A stretch of 64,000 nt of DNA, from assembly GCF_003096035.1 (NCBI RefSeq), contig NZ_CP029186.1:3454001-3518000 (forward strand), read 5' to 3'. The notes beneath the pieces were generated by a model. The model did not search any database. It had not been told where the DNA came from and saw nothing but the letters and a program-made list of their open reading frames with translations. The DNA comes from Flavobacterium album (lineage in GTDB: Bacteria > Bacteroidota > Bacteroidia > Flavobacteriales > Flavobacteriaceae). This document shows positions 35,701 through 44,584 of this stretch, piece by piece. Each line of letters opens with the position of its first letter. Within the stretch, counting starts at the first letter, position 1. Made by a program: the position numbers and the translations under genes.

Positions 35701-35753
35701 ACCAGTCGTTATTGTGATAAACGAAGAGGTAGTCTAAATATATTCAAATAATG

Positions 35754-35779
35754 AGCACGGCGAGGGTCGTGCTTTTTTA
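35754..35779 (+). terminator. Rho-independent terminator
   Basis: AGCACG / CGTGCT with an 8-nt loop is followed by a T run. It is almost identical to the terminator after the di-heme peroxidase gene at 37803-37827. Confidence 0.8.
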
Positions 35780-35826
35780 TTAGATTTGTTTGAAAGGATT
35801 CAAAAGCGTAACCAGTAAACATTTAT

Positions 35827-36411
35827 ATGGAAAAAGATATTTTAAAAATGTTTTTAAGCTCTCTTTTTATAGTTCTTTTACTTATATCATGCAAGAAAGA
35901 GCCTATAAGCGAGGAGAATTATGAAATTGGTAAAGCTATTGAACTAACTAAAAGCAATACAGTTTTTAACGATACGCTTGCAAAGTTCGGGAAAGAGCTG
36001 GGTGTTGACTTTATGCTTTGTTACACTTATGTAAAGAATAAACACAGGGTTTTGGGATTTCAGATTCTTCAATCAGATACAGACCACGCCGGGCCTTTAC
36101 GAATTGACAGGCCTTTTAAAATAGAAACTTTTCAGGGAATAGATATTTTTTTCTGTACAGTAAGTGATGACAATAAAAAATTCCAGCCAGTAATTGACGA
36201 TAAAACAAAAAGACTTATAGCCAGGGGCTATCTGACAACCAGCGGGAGGATAAGCCTTCACGAATCAAAATCTGTCAGTCTTGTTTATTGCAAAGACGTT
36301 GATAATAACTTTAAGATATTGCCCTCTGAATTTTTATATAAAAAAGAAATGGAAGCCCACAATAATGACAAAAATTTCCATGAAGAGGATTATTATCCGG
36401 ATTGTGATTAA
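35827..36411 (+). CDS. hypothetical lipoprotein
   Basis: The 194-aa protein has a lipoprotein signal (MEKDILKMFLSSLFIVLLLISC, lipobox LISC). The mature protein is mixed alpha/beta with paired Cys residues (MLCYTYV, FFCTVS, LVYCKD) and an acidic C-terminus ending in a Cys-Asp. No family was recognised. Its codons are visibly more AT-rich than those of ybaB or the peroxidase gene next to it, which hints at a different origin. It stands alone between a terminator and the next gene. Confidence 0.6.
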   Translation: MEKDILKMFLSSLFIVLLLISCKKEPISEENYEIGKAIELTKSNTVFNDTLAKFGKELGVDFMLCYTYVKNKHRVLGFQILQSDTDHAGPLRIDRPFKIETFQGIDIFFCTVSDDNKKFQPVIDDKTKRLIARGYLTTSGRISLHESKSVSLVYCKDVDNNFKILPSEFLYKKEMEAHNNDKNFHEEDYYPDCD

Positions 36412-36599
36412 TAAACACAAAATTCAGGTTTATAATAATAGCATTAATGTAGGGGAATCGCAAGATGTGTGGCTTCCTATTACTTGATTTTGCTTTGATT
36501 TTCAACCCCTTTAAACAATCGCGCTTTTTCATTTTACATCCCACCGCAGGAATTTTCTTTACTTTTCGTCTAATTAGGTAAACCAATAAATTTATACCC

Positions 36600-37781
36600 A
36601 TGAAGAAATGTGTTTACCTCCTCAGCAGCATTGTTCCACTGCTGCTTGTTTCATGCCATAAAGACGACGACGAATACCAACCCGTCGACCCTTTTGCAAA
36701 TACCAAAGCGGCCTTTGGCGACAACATCGATCCTGATAACTTATACAACTATGCCGGCCAAACGGTACCGGGATATATTACAAAGGATAATTCGGGCGCC
36801 AATCCTATTACCGATAAAGGCGCGACCTTGGGCAGGGTGCTGTTCTATGATGTTAACCTCTCTTCGGACAATACGGTTTCCTGCGCATCCTGCCACAAGC
36901 AGGAGCACGCCTTCAGCGATACAGACGTAGCAAGCACAGGCGTGAACGGGACCACCGCCCGCCATACGATGAGGCTCATCAATACACGGTTTTCAGCCGA
37001 AACGCATTTCTTTTGGGACGAAAGGGCAGTATCGCTTGAGCAACAAACAACTATGCCGGTGCGTAACCATGGCGAAATGGGCTTCAGCGGCGAAAATGGC
37101 GACCAAAGCTTTGATGACCTTATCGTAAAGCTGGGCAATATCGGCTACTACAAAGAGCTGTTCACCTGGGTCTATGGAACTGAGGAGATCACAGAAGAAA
37201 AAATTCAGAAGGCATTAGCACAGTTCGTGCGCAGCATCCAGTCATTCGATTCCAAATATGATGCAGGCCGGGCTGTCGCAGGCAATGACGGGCCGCCATT
37301 CGCTAATTTTACGCAGCAGGAAAACCAAGGCAAAGACCTGTTCCTACGTCCACCCGTATTCAACCAAAATGGCCAAAGGATCAACGGCGGCGTAGGCTGT
37401 GCGGGCTGCCACCGCATACCGGAATTCGACATTGACCCTGCCGCAAAAAATAACGGGCTTATCGCTACATTGAGAGGTATCGGTACCGACATGGGCAACA
37501 CGCGCGCGCCTTCCCTGCGTAACCTTGTAAAAGCTGATGGGACACTGAACGGCCCGCTGATGCATACCGGCCAGTTTGCCACGCTTGAAGATGCCATAGC
37601 GCATTATAATGTAATTACAGCAGATGGCAATACCAATATCGACCCCCGCCTGATTCCCGGCGGTAACGGGCAAAAGCTGAACATGACCCAACAGGAAGTA
37701 AGCGCTCTAGTAGCATTCTTAAAAACACTGGACGGCGCTAATGTCTATACAGATGTGAAGTGGGGCAATCCTTTTAAATAA
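36600..37781 (+). CDS. di-heme cytochrome-c peroxidase (CcpA/MauG family)
   Basis: The 393-aa exported protein has an N-terminal signal with Cys19 in LLLVSCHKDDD, so it is probably a lipoprotein. Two haem-c sites are seen: CASCH (residues 95-99, VSCASCHKQEHAFSD) and CAGCH further on (GGVGCAGCHRIPEFD). Between and after them are RHTMRLINTRFS, WDERAVSLEQQTTMPVRN, and NTRAPSLRNL plus MHTGQFATLEDAIAHYN. These match bacterial cytochrome-c peroxidases that reduce hydrogen peroxide in the periplasm with electrons from c-type cytochromes; MauG-like oxidation of another protein is possible. It is monocistronic with a clear terminator. Confidence 0.92.
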   Translation: MKKCVYLLSSIVPLLLVSCHKDDDEYQPVDPFANTKAAFGDNIDPDNLYNYAGQTVPGYITKDNSGANPITDKGATLGRVLFYDVNLSSDNTVSCASCHKQEHAFSDTDVASTGVNGTTARHTMRLINTRFSAETHFFWDERAVSLEQQTTMPVRNHGEMGFSGENGDQSFDDLIVKLGNIGYYKELFTWVYGTEEITEEKIQKALAQFVRSIQSFDSKYDAGRAVAGNDGPPFANFTQQENQGKDLFLRPPVFNQNGQRINGGVGCAGCHRIPEFDIDPAAKNNGLIATLRGIGTDMGNTRAPSLRNLVKADGTLNGPLMHTGQFATLEDAIAHYNVITADGNTNIDPRLIPGGNGQKLNMTQQEVSALVAFLKTLDGANVYTDVKWGNPFK

Positions 37782-37802
37782 GTTTCAGATTTGAATAGTA
37801 AA

Positions 37803-37827
37803 AGCACGGCAGGAGTCGTGCTTTTTT
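37803..37827 (+). terminator. Rho-independent terminator
   Basis: An AGCACG / CGTGCT stem with an 8-nt loop and a T run, 21 bp after the peroxidase stop. Confidence 0.82.
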
Positions 37828-37870
37828 GTTATTTGGAACAAGTGTGTTATAACTATTTTTGCTTTGCTCC

Positions 37871-38692
37871 TTATAGATTGTATTTCTCTCTAAAATTTCT
37901 GAAATGAACTTTTAGCTTGTGACTTTTTAAATTGCTTTCTGTATAGTGCAATAAATCTTCCCAAGTTAGGTTAAAGAGATTACCTTTTACCTCGTTTTTA
38001 AGAATATTCGATTTAGCAAATTCAGCTTGGGTTTTGATTTTTTTGTTTTTAATGGGATATAAAAAAACCACATATGAATCTTCTGAAATGCATATTAGAT
38101 TTCTTAATATCTGATAGTTACTACAAAACGTAGCCGGTTGATGATATTTTTCTTCAATAGCACCTAGATTCCCTTTGTAGACTGCATTGAACTTATTGAT
38201 ATGATCATCGTTAAATTTAGCTACTCCAAATTTACTTTCTGTGAACTTTATCTCAAAGAATATTTTTTTTCCTGATTTTGTTTCAATATAAAAATCGAAA
38301 CTAGTTGCTCGATAATTACCTTTTTCAATATCTGATGTTTTTTCGAAACAGGTTTTATCATAATCTATTTCTTCTTTTTCAAAACCAATAAATTTTAAAA
38401 TCATATCAAGTTCCTGCTCTTCCATCAACGGAAAAAAGAAGTTCAGGCACATGGCTTGCGATGAGTTTAGATGATGAAAATAAATATGACGCTTTATACA
38501 GCTCCTGTTTGTTTCAAGATATTGATTTAAACTATCTCGATAAATTGGTAATAAATTTAATTCTTCATGATTTTTAGGAAGGATATGAAGATAATCTATT
38601 TCGCTGTTTCTCCATTTGCCCCCTGCAATATTTGGAAAGAATTTCTCTTTATTGTCTTCAAAATGCTTTCTTATTTCTTTCTGATATGACAC
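37871..38692 (-). CDS. putative PD-(D/E)XK nuclease-fold protein
   Basis: This 273-aa soluble protein contains, around residues 125-155, ATSFDFYIETKSGKKIFFEIKFTESKFG. The Asp of FDFY followed at the usual distance by EIK fits the D...ExK active site of the PD-(D/E)XK superfamily. An N-terminal region with SEIDYLHILP and RSCIKRHIYFHHLNSSQAMCLNFFFPL is family-like in PGN_0703-type restriction-like proteins, from memory. No methylase or specificity gene is adjacent, so it is an orphan. The DNA is markedly more AT-rich than its neighbours and codon use differs, which suggests horizontal acquisition. Possible roles are orphan restriction or DNA repair; unproven. Confidence 0.6.
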   Translation of the reverse strand: MSYQKEIRKHFEDNKEKFFPNIAGGKWRNSEIDYLHILPKNHEELNLLPIYRDSLNQYLETNRSCIKRHIYFHHLNSSQAMCLNFFFPLMEEQELDMILKFIGFEKEEIDYDKTCFEKTSDIEKGNYRATSFDFYIETKSGKKIFFEIKFTESKFGVAKFNDDHINKFNAVYKGNLGAIEEKYHQPATFCSNYQILRNLICISEDSYVVFLYPIKNKKIKTQAEFAKSNILKNEVKGNLFNLTWEDLLHYTESNLKSHKLKVHFRNFREKYNL

Positions 38693-38740
38693 AATGTGAT
38701 TTTTTAAATTTTGATAAAAAAATCCTTGAAAATAATCAAT

Positions 38741-39766
38741 CTAAAACACCATTTTAGATAAAGTCTCAATCACATAATTATGCATTACCTCCTTATAATC
38801 AAGGTGCGTCACTATGCGTAATTTATTTTTTCCAAGCGAAGAGATAAAAATGTTTTTTTGTTTCAGCTTTTCCATAAAAGCTTTTTCATCGATCTGCGGC
38901 TTTAGCGAGAAAATAAGGATGTTGGTCTCTACAGGTTCTACCTTGTCTATCCACGGCAATTGCTGCAGGAGGTTGCCCAATTGCTTTGCGCGCCTGTGGT
39001 CTTCCTCAAGGCGGCCAACGTTATTTTGTAAAGCATACAGGCCTGCCGCAGCAAGATAGCCTGCCTGGCGCATACCTCCGCCAAAAACTTTACGTATTCG
39101 CATCGCTTTATGGATATGCTCTTTACTGCCCACAAGCAGCGACCCTACCGGAGCGCCAAGCCCTTTGGAAAGGCATACGCTTATGGTGTCGAACAGCTGA
39201 CCAAATTGCTTCGGGTGCTGGCGTTTGGCTACCAATGCATTCCACAGCCTGGCGCCGTCGAGGTGGTATTTCAGGTTATTGGCTTTGCACACCTCCCCTA
39301 TTTCCATAAGGGTTTGCAGGTCATAGCAGGCGCCACCGCCTTTATTGGTGGTATTTTCAATACATACAAGGCTGGTAAGCGGGCTATGGTAAAAGTCGGG
39401 CGGATTGATAGCATCGACTACCTGCTGAGCTGTGATCATACCGCGGTTACCATCGATAAGCCTGCTCGAAACGCCACTGTTGAATGCTACCCCGCCGCCT
39501 TCGTAGTTGAAAACGTGGGCCCATTTATCGCAGATAAGTTCGTCTCCCGGATTGGTATGCAGCTTGATAGCCGTTTGGTTGGCCATGCTGCCGGAGGGGA
39601 AAAATAAGGCAGCTTCCATCCCGAAAAGGCTGGCAACGGTATCTTCGAGCTCATTAACGGTGGGGTCCTGCTTATATACATCGTCACCCACTTTTGCCCT
39701 GAACATTTGCTGCAGCATTTCGTGTCCGGGCCGGGTTACCGTATCACTTACTAAATTTATTTCCAT
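38741..39766 (-). CDS. ltaE: low-specificity L-threonine aldolase
   Basis: The 341-aa PLP enzyme of fold type I starts INLVSDTVTRPGHEML and has GDDVYKQDPTVNELE, FFPSGSMANQTAIKLH, HLDGARLWNA and the PLP-binding Lys201 in CLSKGLGAPVGS. These are hallmarks of threonine aldolase, which splits L-threonine (and allo-threonine) into glycine and acetaldehyde. The length is normal. It is divergent from prfB with a 50-bp gap. The acetaldehyde product could be handled by the dehydrogenase at 45342-46844, but there is no sequence evidence of co-regulation. Confidence 0.92.
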   Translation of the reverse strand: MEINLVSDTVTRPGHEMLQQMFRAKVGDDVYKQDPTVNELEDTVASLFGMEAALFFPSGSMANQTAIKLHTNPGDELICDKWAHVFNYEGGGVAFNSGVSSRLIDGNRGMITAQQVVDAINPPDFYHSPLTSLVCIENTTNKGGGACYDLQTLMEIGEVCKANNLKYHLDGARLWNALVAKRQHPKQFGQLFDTISVCLSKGLGAPVGSLLVGSKEHIHKAMRIRKVFGGGMRQAGYLAAAGLYALQNNVGRLEEDHRRAKQLGNLLQQLPWIDKVEPVETNILIFSLKPQIDEKAFMEKLKQKNIFISSLGKNKLRIVTHLDYKEVMHNYVIETLSKMVF

Positions 39767-39785
39767 ATTATTGAAAAGGATGCCT

Positions 39786-39793
39786 TACTTTTG
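39786..39793 (+). promoter_or_regulatory. -7 promoter element TACTTTTG of prfB
   Basis: An exact TAnnTTTG match 23 bp before the prfB ATG at 39817. Confidence 0.65.
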
Positions 39794-39816
39794 CTATTAC
39801 AAAACTACATTAATTT

Positions 39817-40921
39817 ATGACAAATACCGAACAAATTAAAGGTATTATAGAGCGCCTGGGAGCACTGAGGAGGTATCTTTGACATCGACAGGAAGCAAAT
39901 TGAGATAACCAACGAAGAAGAGAAAACCTTCGCACCCGACTTTTGGAACAACGCCAAAGAGGCCGAACTCATTGTGAAAAATCTCCGTTCCAAGAAAAAA
40001 TGGGTGGACGATTATGAGAAAGGCAACACCATGGCCGAAGAGCTGCAGGTGATGTACGACTTCTTTAAGGAAGGCGACGTTACCGAAGAGGAGCTTGACG
40101 AACAGTACGCCCTTACCATCGCCCATATCGAGAACCTTGAATTCAGGAATATGCTCTCTGACGAGGGCGACAGCCTTAGCGCAGTAGTACAGATAACAGC
40201 GGGTGCCGGCGGTACAGAAAGCTGCGACTGGGCTTCGATGCTGATGCGCATGTACATGATGTGGGGCGAGAAAGAAGGCTACAAGATCAGGGAGCTGAAT
40301 TTCCAGGCCGGCGAGGTTGCGGGGATCAAGACCGTCACCCTTGAATTTGAAGGCGATTATTCCTTTGGTTACCTGAAGGGCGAGAACGGCGTGCACAGGC
40401 TCGTGCGTATTTCCCCTTTTGACAGCAATGCCAAGCGCCACACTTCTTTCGCATCGGTATATGTATACCCATTGGCAGATGATACTATTGAGATCGAGAT
40501 CAGCCCGTCGGATATTTCGTGGGAAACCATGCGTTCCAGCGGTGCGGGAGGCCAGAACGTGAACAAGGTAGAGACGGCAGTGCGATTGCGCCACCACCCT
40601 ACCGGTATCATTATCGAAAACTCCGAGACCCGCTCACAGCTCGACAATAAGACCAAGGCCATGCAGTTGCTGAAATCGCAGCTTTATGAGATAGAACTCA
40701 AAAAGCGTCAGGCGGTACGCGATGAGATTGAAGCCAATAAGATGAAGATCGAATGGGGATCGCAGATACGCAACTATGTAATGCATCCTTACAAGCTTGT
40801 TAAAGACGTGCGCACCGGTTACGAAACCAGCAATGCCGAAGGTGTTATGAATGGAGAGATAGACGGTTTCCTGAAGGCTTACCTCATGATGATGGGCCAG
40901 AAAACGGAGGATCAACAGTAA
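39817..40921 (+). CDS. prfB: peptide chain release factor 2, expressed by programmed +1 frameshift
   Basis: The gene starts at ATG 39817 and reads 21 codons to CTT (39877-39879), followed in frame by TGA (39880-39882). A +1 slip at CTT-TGA-C continues as GAC from 39881 to the stop at 40921, giving about 367 residues, the usual RF2 length. The RF2 anticodon-like tripeptide SPF is in [16 protein letters not shown], and the catalytic GGQ is in [16 protein letters not shown]2 releases nascent chains at UGA and UAA. The frame read alone from 39974 lacks the N-terminus and is not the real start. Autoregulation: scarce RF2 favours frameshifting at its own UGA. Confidence 0.96.
39868..39883 (+). promoter_or_regulatory. 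programmed frameshift site of prfB
   Basis: AGGAGGTATCTTTGAC: an internal Shine-Dalgarno-like AGGAGG three bases before CTT-TGA-C. This closely follows the classic RF2 arrangement. Confidence 0.95.
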
Positions 40922-41044
40922 TATTTGGTTTTAACCTAAATTTAACATCCTGAATTGCAGTTATTCTTAATAAAATAATTGTAATTTAGGATTTTATTTT
41001 GGAAAACCAACCCGTAATAGCAGCTACCTGTTCCAGAAGCAAGT

Positions 41045-42265
41045 ATGAATCAACGAACTGATTTTTTTATCCCGCTTAACGACTCTCTCAGGCTTGAAAA
41101 GCTGCGCGACTACAATATACTCGATACGTATCCTGAAGATGTTTTTGACACTATAGCGGCAATGGCTTCGCGATTGTTCGACATGACAGGCGCTTTTATC
41201 ACATTCGTAGATGAAGAACGGGTATTCTTTAAATCCAATCTCAGTAAGCTTGCAGCAACTGAAATTGACCGTAAAGACAGCCTTTGCTCCCTTGCCATTT
41301 TGCAGGACGACGTATACCTGCTCAAAGATACGCATGCCTATCCCGAACTGAAAAATAATCCTTACGTAGCTATAGAGGGCGGTATCCGTTTTTATGCCGG
41401 CGCCCCGCTCAAGACCCCGGAAGGGTACAACATGGGAACCATCTGCGTTATAGATGACAAGCCACGGGAGGAAATATCTGCAGAGCAGCTGCAAATGCTC
41501 ACGACGCTTTCAAAAATCATTATTGACAAGCTTGAAAACAGGCTGCGCTACAGGAAATCTATCGAATCGCAGGTAAACCTGATGAACATTACCCTGCATG
41601 AAATAAAAAATCCGCTGGCCTCCATCAACCTTGCCACTGATATGCTAAAGAAAGAAGCCTCTGATAAAGGGCGTATGACAGAGGTGATAAAAACCTCGGT
41701 AAACCGTATCGAGACAAGGCTTTCCGACCTTTTAAAGCAATCGGAACTGGAGGAAACCGACCTGCTCCTGAAAATCGAGGAAGTAGATATAAACGAGATA
41801 TTTACACGCCTATTCAACAGCTTCGACCTGCTGGCACGCAGAAAAAAGCAGGTAATAGAACTGAAATACGACCATTCGCTGCCTAAGATCGAAGTGGATA
41901 AAGCAAAAATATCTGATGTGCTGCACAACCTGGTGAGCAATGCCATAAAATATTCCTATCCCGACTCAGTCATAAAAATAGCTGCACGGGAAGCAGGATA
42001 CAACATTCATATAGAAATAAAGGACGAAGGACAAGGACTTAACCGCAACGACGTACAGATGCTGTTTAAGAAGTTTGCGATATTAAGTTCGAAGCCAACA
42101 GGGAGGGAAACCTCTTCGGGACTGGGGTTATCCATAGCAAAATCGTTTGTAGAACTGCACAAGGGCACTATCTACGCCATGAGCCCCGGCAAAGACAAGG
42201 GCACTACTTTTATTGTATCCCTGCCTATTAAATATATACCCGACCGCGAGCCGGAAATTGAATAG
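41045..42265 (+). CDS. GAF-domain sensor histidine kinase (tandem copy 1)
   Basis: The 406-aa cytoplasmic protein has an N-terminal GAF domain (about 15-155: RLEKLRDYNILDTYPEDVFDTI, FITFVDEERVFFKSNL, FYAGAPLKTPEGYNMGTICVID). A HisKA domain follows with phospho-acceptor MNITLHEIKNPLASINLA (about 180-240). The HATPase_c domain (about 285-395) has ISDVLHNLVSNAIKYSY, KDEGQGLN and SSGLGLSIAKSFVELHKGTI. It lacks a transmembrane helix and a receiver. The next gene encodes a close paralog with the same layout. The signal and response regulator are unknown. Confidence 0.88.
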   Translation: MNQRTDFFIPLNDSLRLEKLRDYNILDTYPEDVFDTIAAMASRLFDMTGAFITFVDEERVFFKSNLSKLAATEIDRKDSLCSLAILQDDVYLLKDTHAYPELKNNPYVAIEGGIRFYAGAPLKTPEGYNMGTICVIDDKPREEISAEQLQMLTTLSKIIIDKLENRLRYRKSIESQVNLMNITLHEIKNPLASINLATDMLKKEASDKGRMTEVIKTSVNRIETRLSDLLKQSELEETDLLLKIEEVDINEIFTRLFNSFDLLARRKKQVIELKYDHSLPKIEVDKAKISDVLHNLVSNAIKYSYPDSVIKIAAREAGYNIHIEIKDEGQGLNRNDVQMLFKKFAILSSKPTGRETSSGLGLSIAKSFVELHKGTIYAMSPGKDKGTTFIVSLPIKYIPDREPEIE

Positions 42266-42381
42266 CCGGTTATACTTTAGTGTGTGTTTAGTTATAAGAT
42301 TTTCCTTAAAATGCGTTGATGCAACATTTATTTGTATTTTCGATAAGGATTTAAAGAACGGATAGATTCCCAGAATTACCA

Positions 42382-43608
42382 ATGCAATACGTTAAGCCTA
42401 CATCGCTGCTGACAAAAAATGAGTCCCACAGGCTTGAAAAGCTTCGTGACTACCACATACTGGATACCCATTCTGAAGACACCTTCGATAAGATAGCGCT
42501 TATGGTAACGCAGGTATTCAGCTGCCCCAGCGCCTTCATCAGTTTTATAGACGAAGACCGTATTTTTATAAAATCCAACTTAAGCCCACTGGCCTTTAAC
42601 GAGGCAAAGCGCGAGGAAAGCCTTTCTTCGCTGGTTATCCTTCAGGATGATGTAGTCGTATTTAACGATACGCATACTATTCCGCATGTCCGTGAAAATC
42701 CGTACGTTTCAGGCGAGAACGGAGTCCGTTTTTTTGCTGCCGTGCCACTGAAAACACCAGAAGGTTACAATGTAGGTACAATCTCTGTGATAGATACGCA
42801 TCCGCGTGAGGTGACACCGCTACAAATCAACATGCTGAAGATGCTCGCCAAAATTGTAGTTGACAAATTAGAGAACAGGCTGCGCTACCGCAAAACCATC
42901 GAGTCGCAGATCGACCTGATGAACATTACGCTTCACGAAATAAAAAACCCACTGGCATCCATAAAGCTCGCTAACGAGATCATTTCGAAGGACGGCACCA
43001 AGATCCCCAACATGGCTGAGATGATAAAATCGTCGGTTGGCAGGATAAAGAGCAAGCTTTCCGACCTGCTAAAGCAATCGGAGCTTGAAGAGAACCAGAT
43101 TGTGCTTTTCATTGAAGAAATAGACTTAAAGGAACTCTTTATGCGTCTTCAGAGTAATTTTGACCTGCTCGCTGCGCGCAAGGGCCAGTCGATTATATTC
43201 GACCTGCCCGAGAGTACATCACAGTTTTTTGCTGACAAGGCGAAAATTTCTGATATACTGCACAACCTTCTTAGCAACGCGATAAAATACTCCTACCACG
43301 GGGCTGAGATAAAAGTGATTGCTACCGAGATCAACGGCCACATCAGGATAGAAGTTAAGGATAACGGGCAGGGCCTCGATGAAAGTGATATAGAAAGGCT
43401 GTTTACCAAATTTGCAAAACTGAGTTCGAAGCCTACAGGGAAAGAAACATCGAACGGATTGGGCCTTTCCATAACCAAATCATTTGTAGAGTTGCACAAC
43501 GGCACCATCGAAGCTGTCAGCCCCGGGAAAGACCAGGGGACATCGTTTATCGTAACCCTCCCGCTGCGCTACGAAAAGGAGCATTCACTATCTGAATTTA
43601 GCAGCTAG
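42382..43608 (+). CDS. GAF-domain sensor histidine kinase (tandem copy 2)
   Basis: The 408-aa protein has the same architecture as the previous gene product: GAF (RLEKLRDYHILDTHSEDTFDKI... FFAAVPLKTPEGYNVGTISVID), HisKA (MNITLHEIKNPLASIKLA), HATPase_c (ISDILHNLLSNAIKYSYHG, KDNGQGLD, SNGLGLSITKSFVELHNGTI). The pair arose by tandem duplication; differences cluster in the GAF ligand face and the linker. An AraC regulator starts 47 bp downstream on the same strand, so the kinase and the regulator may be co-transcribed. How a histidine kinase would act through an AraC protein without a receiver domain is unclear. Confidence 0.88.
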   Translation: MQYVKPTSLLTKNESHRLEKLRDYHILDTHSEDTFDKIALMVTQVFSCPSAFISFIDEDRIFIKSNLSPLAFNEAKREESLSSLVILQDDVVVFNDTHTIPHVRENPYVSGENGVRFFAAVPLKTPEGYNVGTISVIDTHPREVTPLQINMLKMLAKIVVDKLENRLRYRKTIESQIDLMNITLHEIKNPLASIKLANEIISKDGTKIPNMAEMIKSSVGRIKSKLSDLLKQSELEENQIVLFIEEIDLKELFMRLQSNFDLLAARKGQSIIFDLPESTSQFFADKAKISDILHNLLSNAIKYSYHGAEIKVIATEINGHIRIEVKDNGQGLDESDIERLFTKFAKLSSKPTGKETSNGLGLSITKSFVELHNGTIEAVSPGKDQGTSFIVTLPLRYEKEHSLSEFSS

Positions 43609-43655
43609 ACTAATATTTATTCAATTTATATCCTTACCTTATCGCCGGTAAATTT

Positions 43656-44576
43656 ATGGATATGAATAATCAAAAGGCTTTATTGCAGGTACCTTCGCTT
43701 TCGAGTGAAAAATCGTTGAAAACCCTTGTAGAAAACCGTACCGTATATTCGCTTGACAATTGCGAGCTCAACCTTTTTGAAACCTACCAGGAATCCAGCC
43801 TTGTACCCTTAAAGTTTAACGACCTTGTGGTCACAAGCATGCTAAGGGGCAAAAAAGTGATGCATTTATTTGACGATCCGGGCTTTGATTACCTTCCGGG
43901 AGAAACCGTGGTAATACCTTCGAATGTGGAAATGAAGATCGATTTTCCCGAAGCTTCGTTAAAAAACCCGACACAATGCCTAGCCCTCGCCATCGACCAT
44001 CGGAAAATTGAAGACACCCTTGTATTCCTTAACGAACGCTATCCTAAGGAAGATGAATTATGGAAACTCAACCACAAGAACTATTTCTTTTATAACAATA
44101 CCGAACTGGCCAATACGATCAATAAGCTTATCCGCGAGTGCATGGGGTATTCCATTACCAAAGATGCGTTAGTAGACCTCGCTTTGCAGGAACTGCTGGT
44201 GAGGCTTATCCAGACCCAGACGGCGCAGCGGATAGACAGCGGAACGATTGATAAAAGCAGCATCATCTTTGCCATTACACAATACATCAGAGCTAATATC
44301 ACCAAAAGCATCAGCCTGAAAGACCTGAGCGACAAGGCCTGTATGAGCACTACATCTTTTTACCGCTATTTTAAACGGGAACTTGGGATGAGCCCTATTG
44401 AATATATACTGAATGAAAAGATAAAACAGGCTAAGCAATTGCTCAAAAACCCGGGCATACAGGTTAACGAAGTATGCTTTATGGCCGGGTTTGATGACTG
44501 CAATTATTTTATACGCCTTTTCAAAAAATATGAAGGCATTACGCCAAAGCAATACCAGATGCTGTACATAAGCTAA
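43656..44576 (+). CDS. AraC family transcriptional regulator
   Basis: The 306-aa protein has an N-terminal effector-type domain (about 20-190: VENRTVYSLDNCELNLFETYQ, YLPGETVVIPSNVEMKIDFPEAS). The C-terminal AraC DNA-binding domain (about 205-303) has two helix-turn-helix motifs (ISLKDLSDKACMSTTSFYRYFKRELGMSPIEYI and VNEVCFMAGFDDCNYFIRLFKKYEGITPKQY). It lies convergent to the DUF779 gene, and the aldehyde dehydrogenase gene beyond is preceded by a tandem 21-bp direct repeat, the site type AraC proteins bind. Control of the dehydrogenase by this regulator is a reasonable inference. The effector is unknown; an aldehyde or alcohol is possible. Confidence 0.9.
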   Translation: MDMNNQKALLQVPSLSSEKSLKTLVENRTVYSLDNCELNLFETYQESSLVPLKFNDLVVTSMLRGKKVMHLFDDPGFDYLPGETVVIPSNVEMKIDFPEASLKNPTQCLALAIDHRKIEDTLVFLNERYPKEDELWKLNHKNYFFYNNTELANTINKLIRECMGYSITKDALVDLALQELLVRLIQTQTAQRIDSGTIDKSSIIFAITQYIRANITKSISLKDLSDKACMSTTSFYRYFKRELGMSPIEYILNEKIKQAKQLLKNPGIQVNEVCFMAGFDDCNYFIRLFKKYEGITPKQYQMLYIS

Positions 44577-44584
44577 CTACAAAA

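Noticed and set aside
39880..39882. In-frame TGA in prfB as a sequencing error or pseudogene
   Set aside because: The surrounding AGGAGG and CTT-TGA-C are the known autoregulatory signal, so the stop is functional.
39974..40921. Release factor 2 starting at the GTG at 39974
   Set aside because: The frame continues upstream through a classic CTT-TGA-C frameshift to the ATG at 39817, which restores the normal RF2 length and N-terminus.
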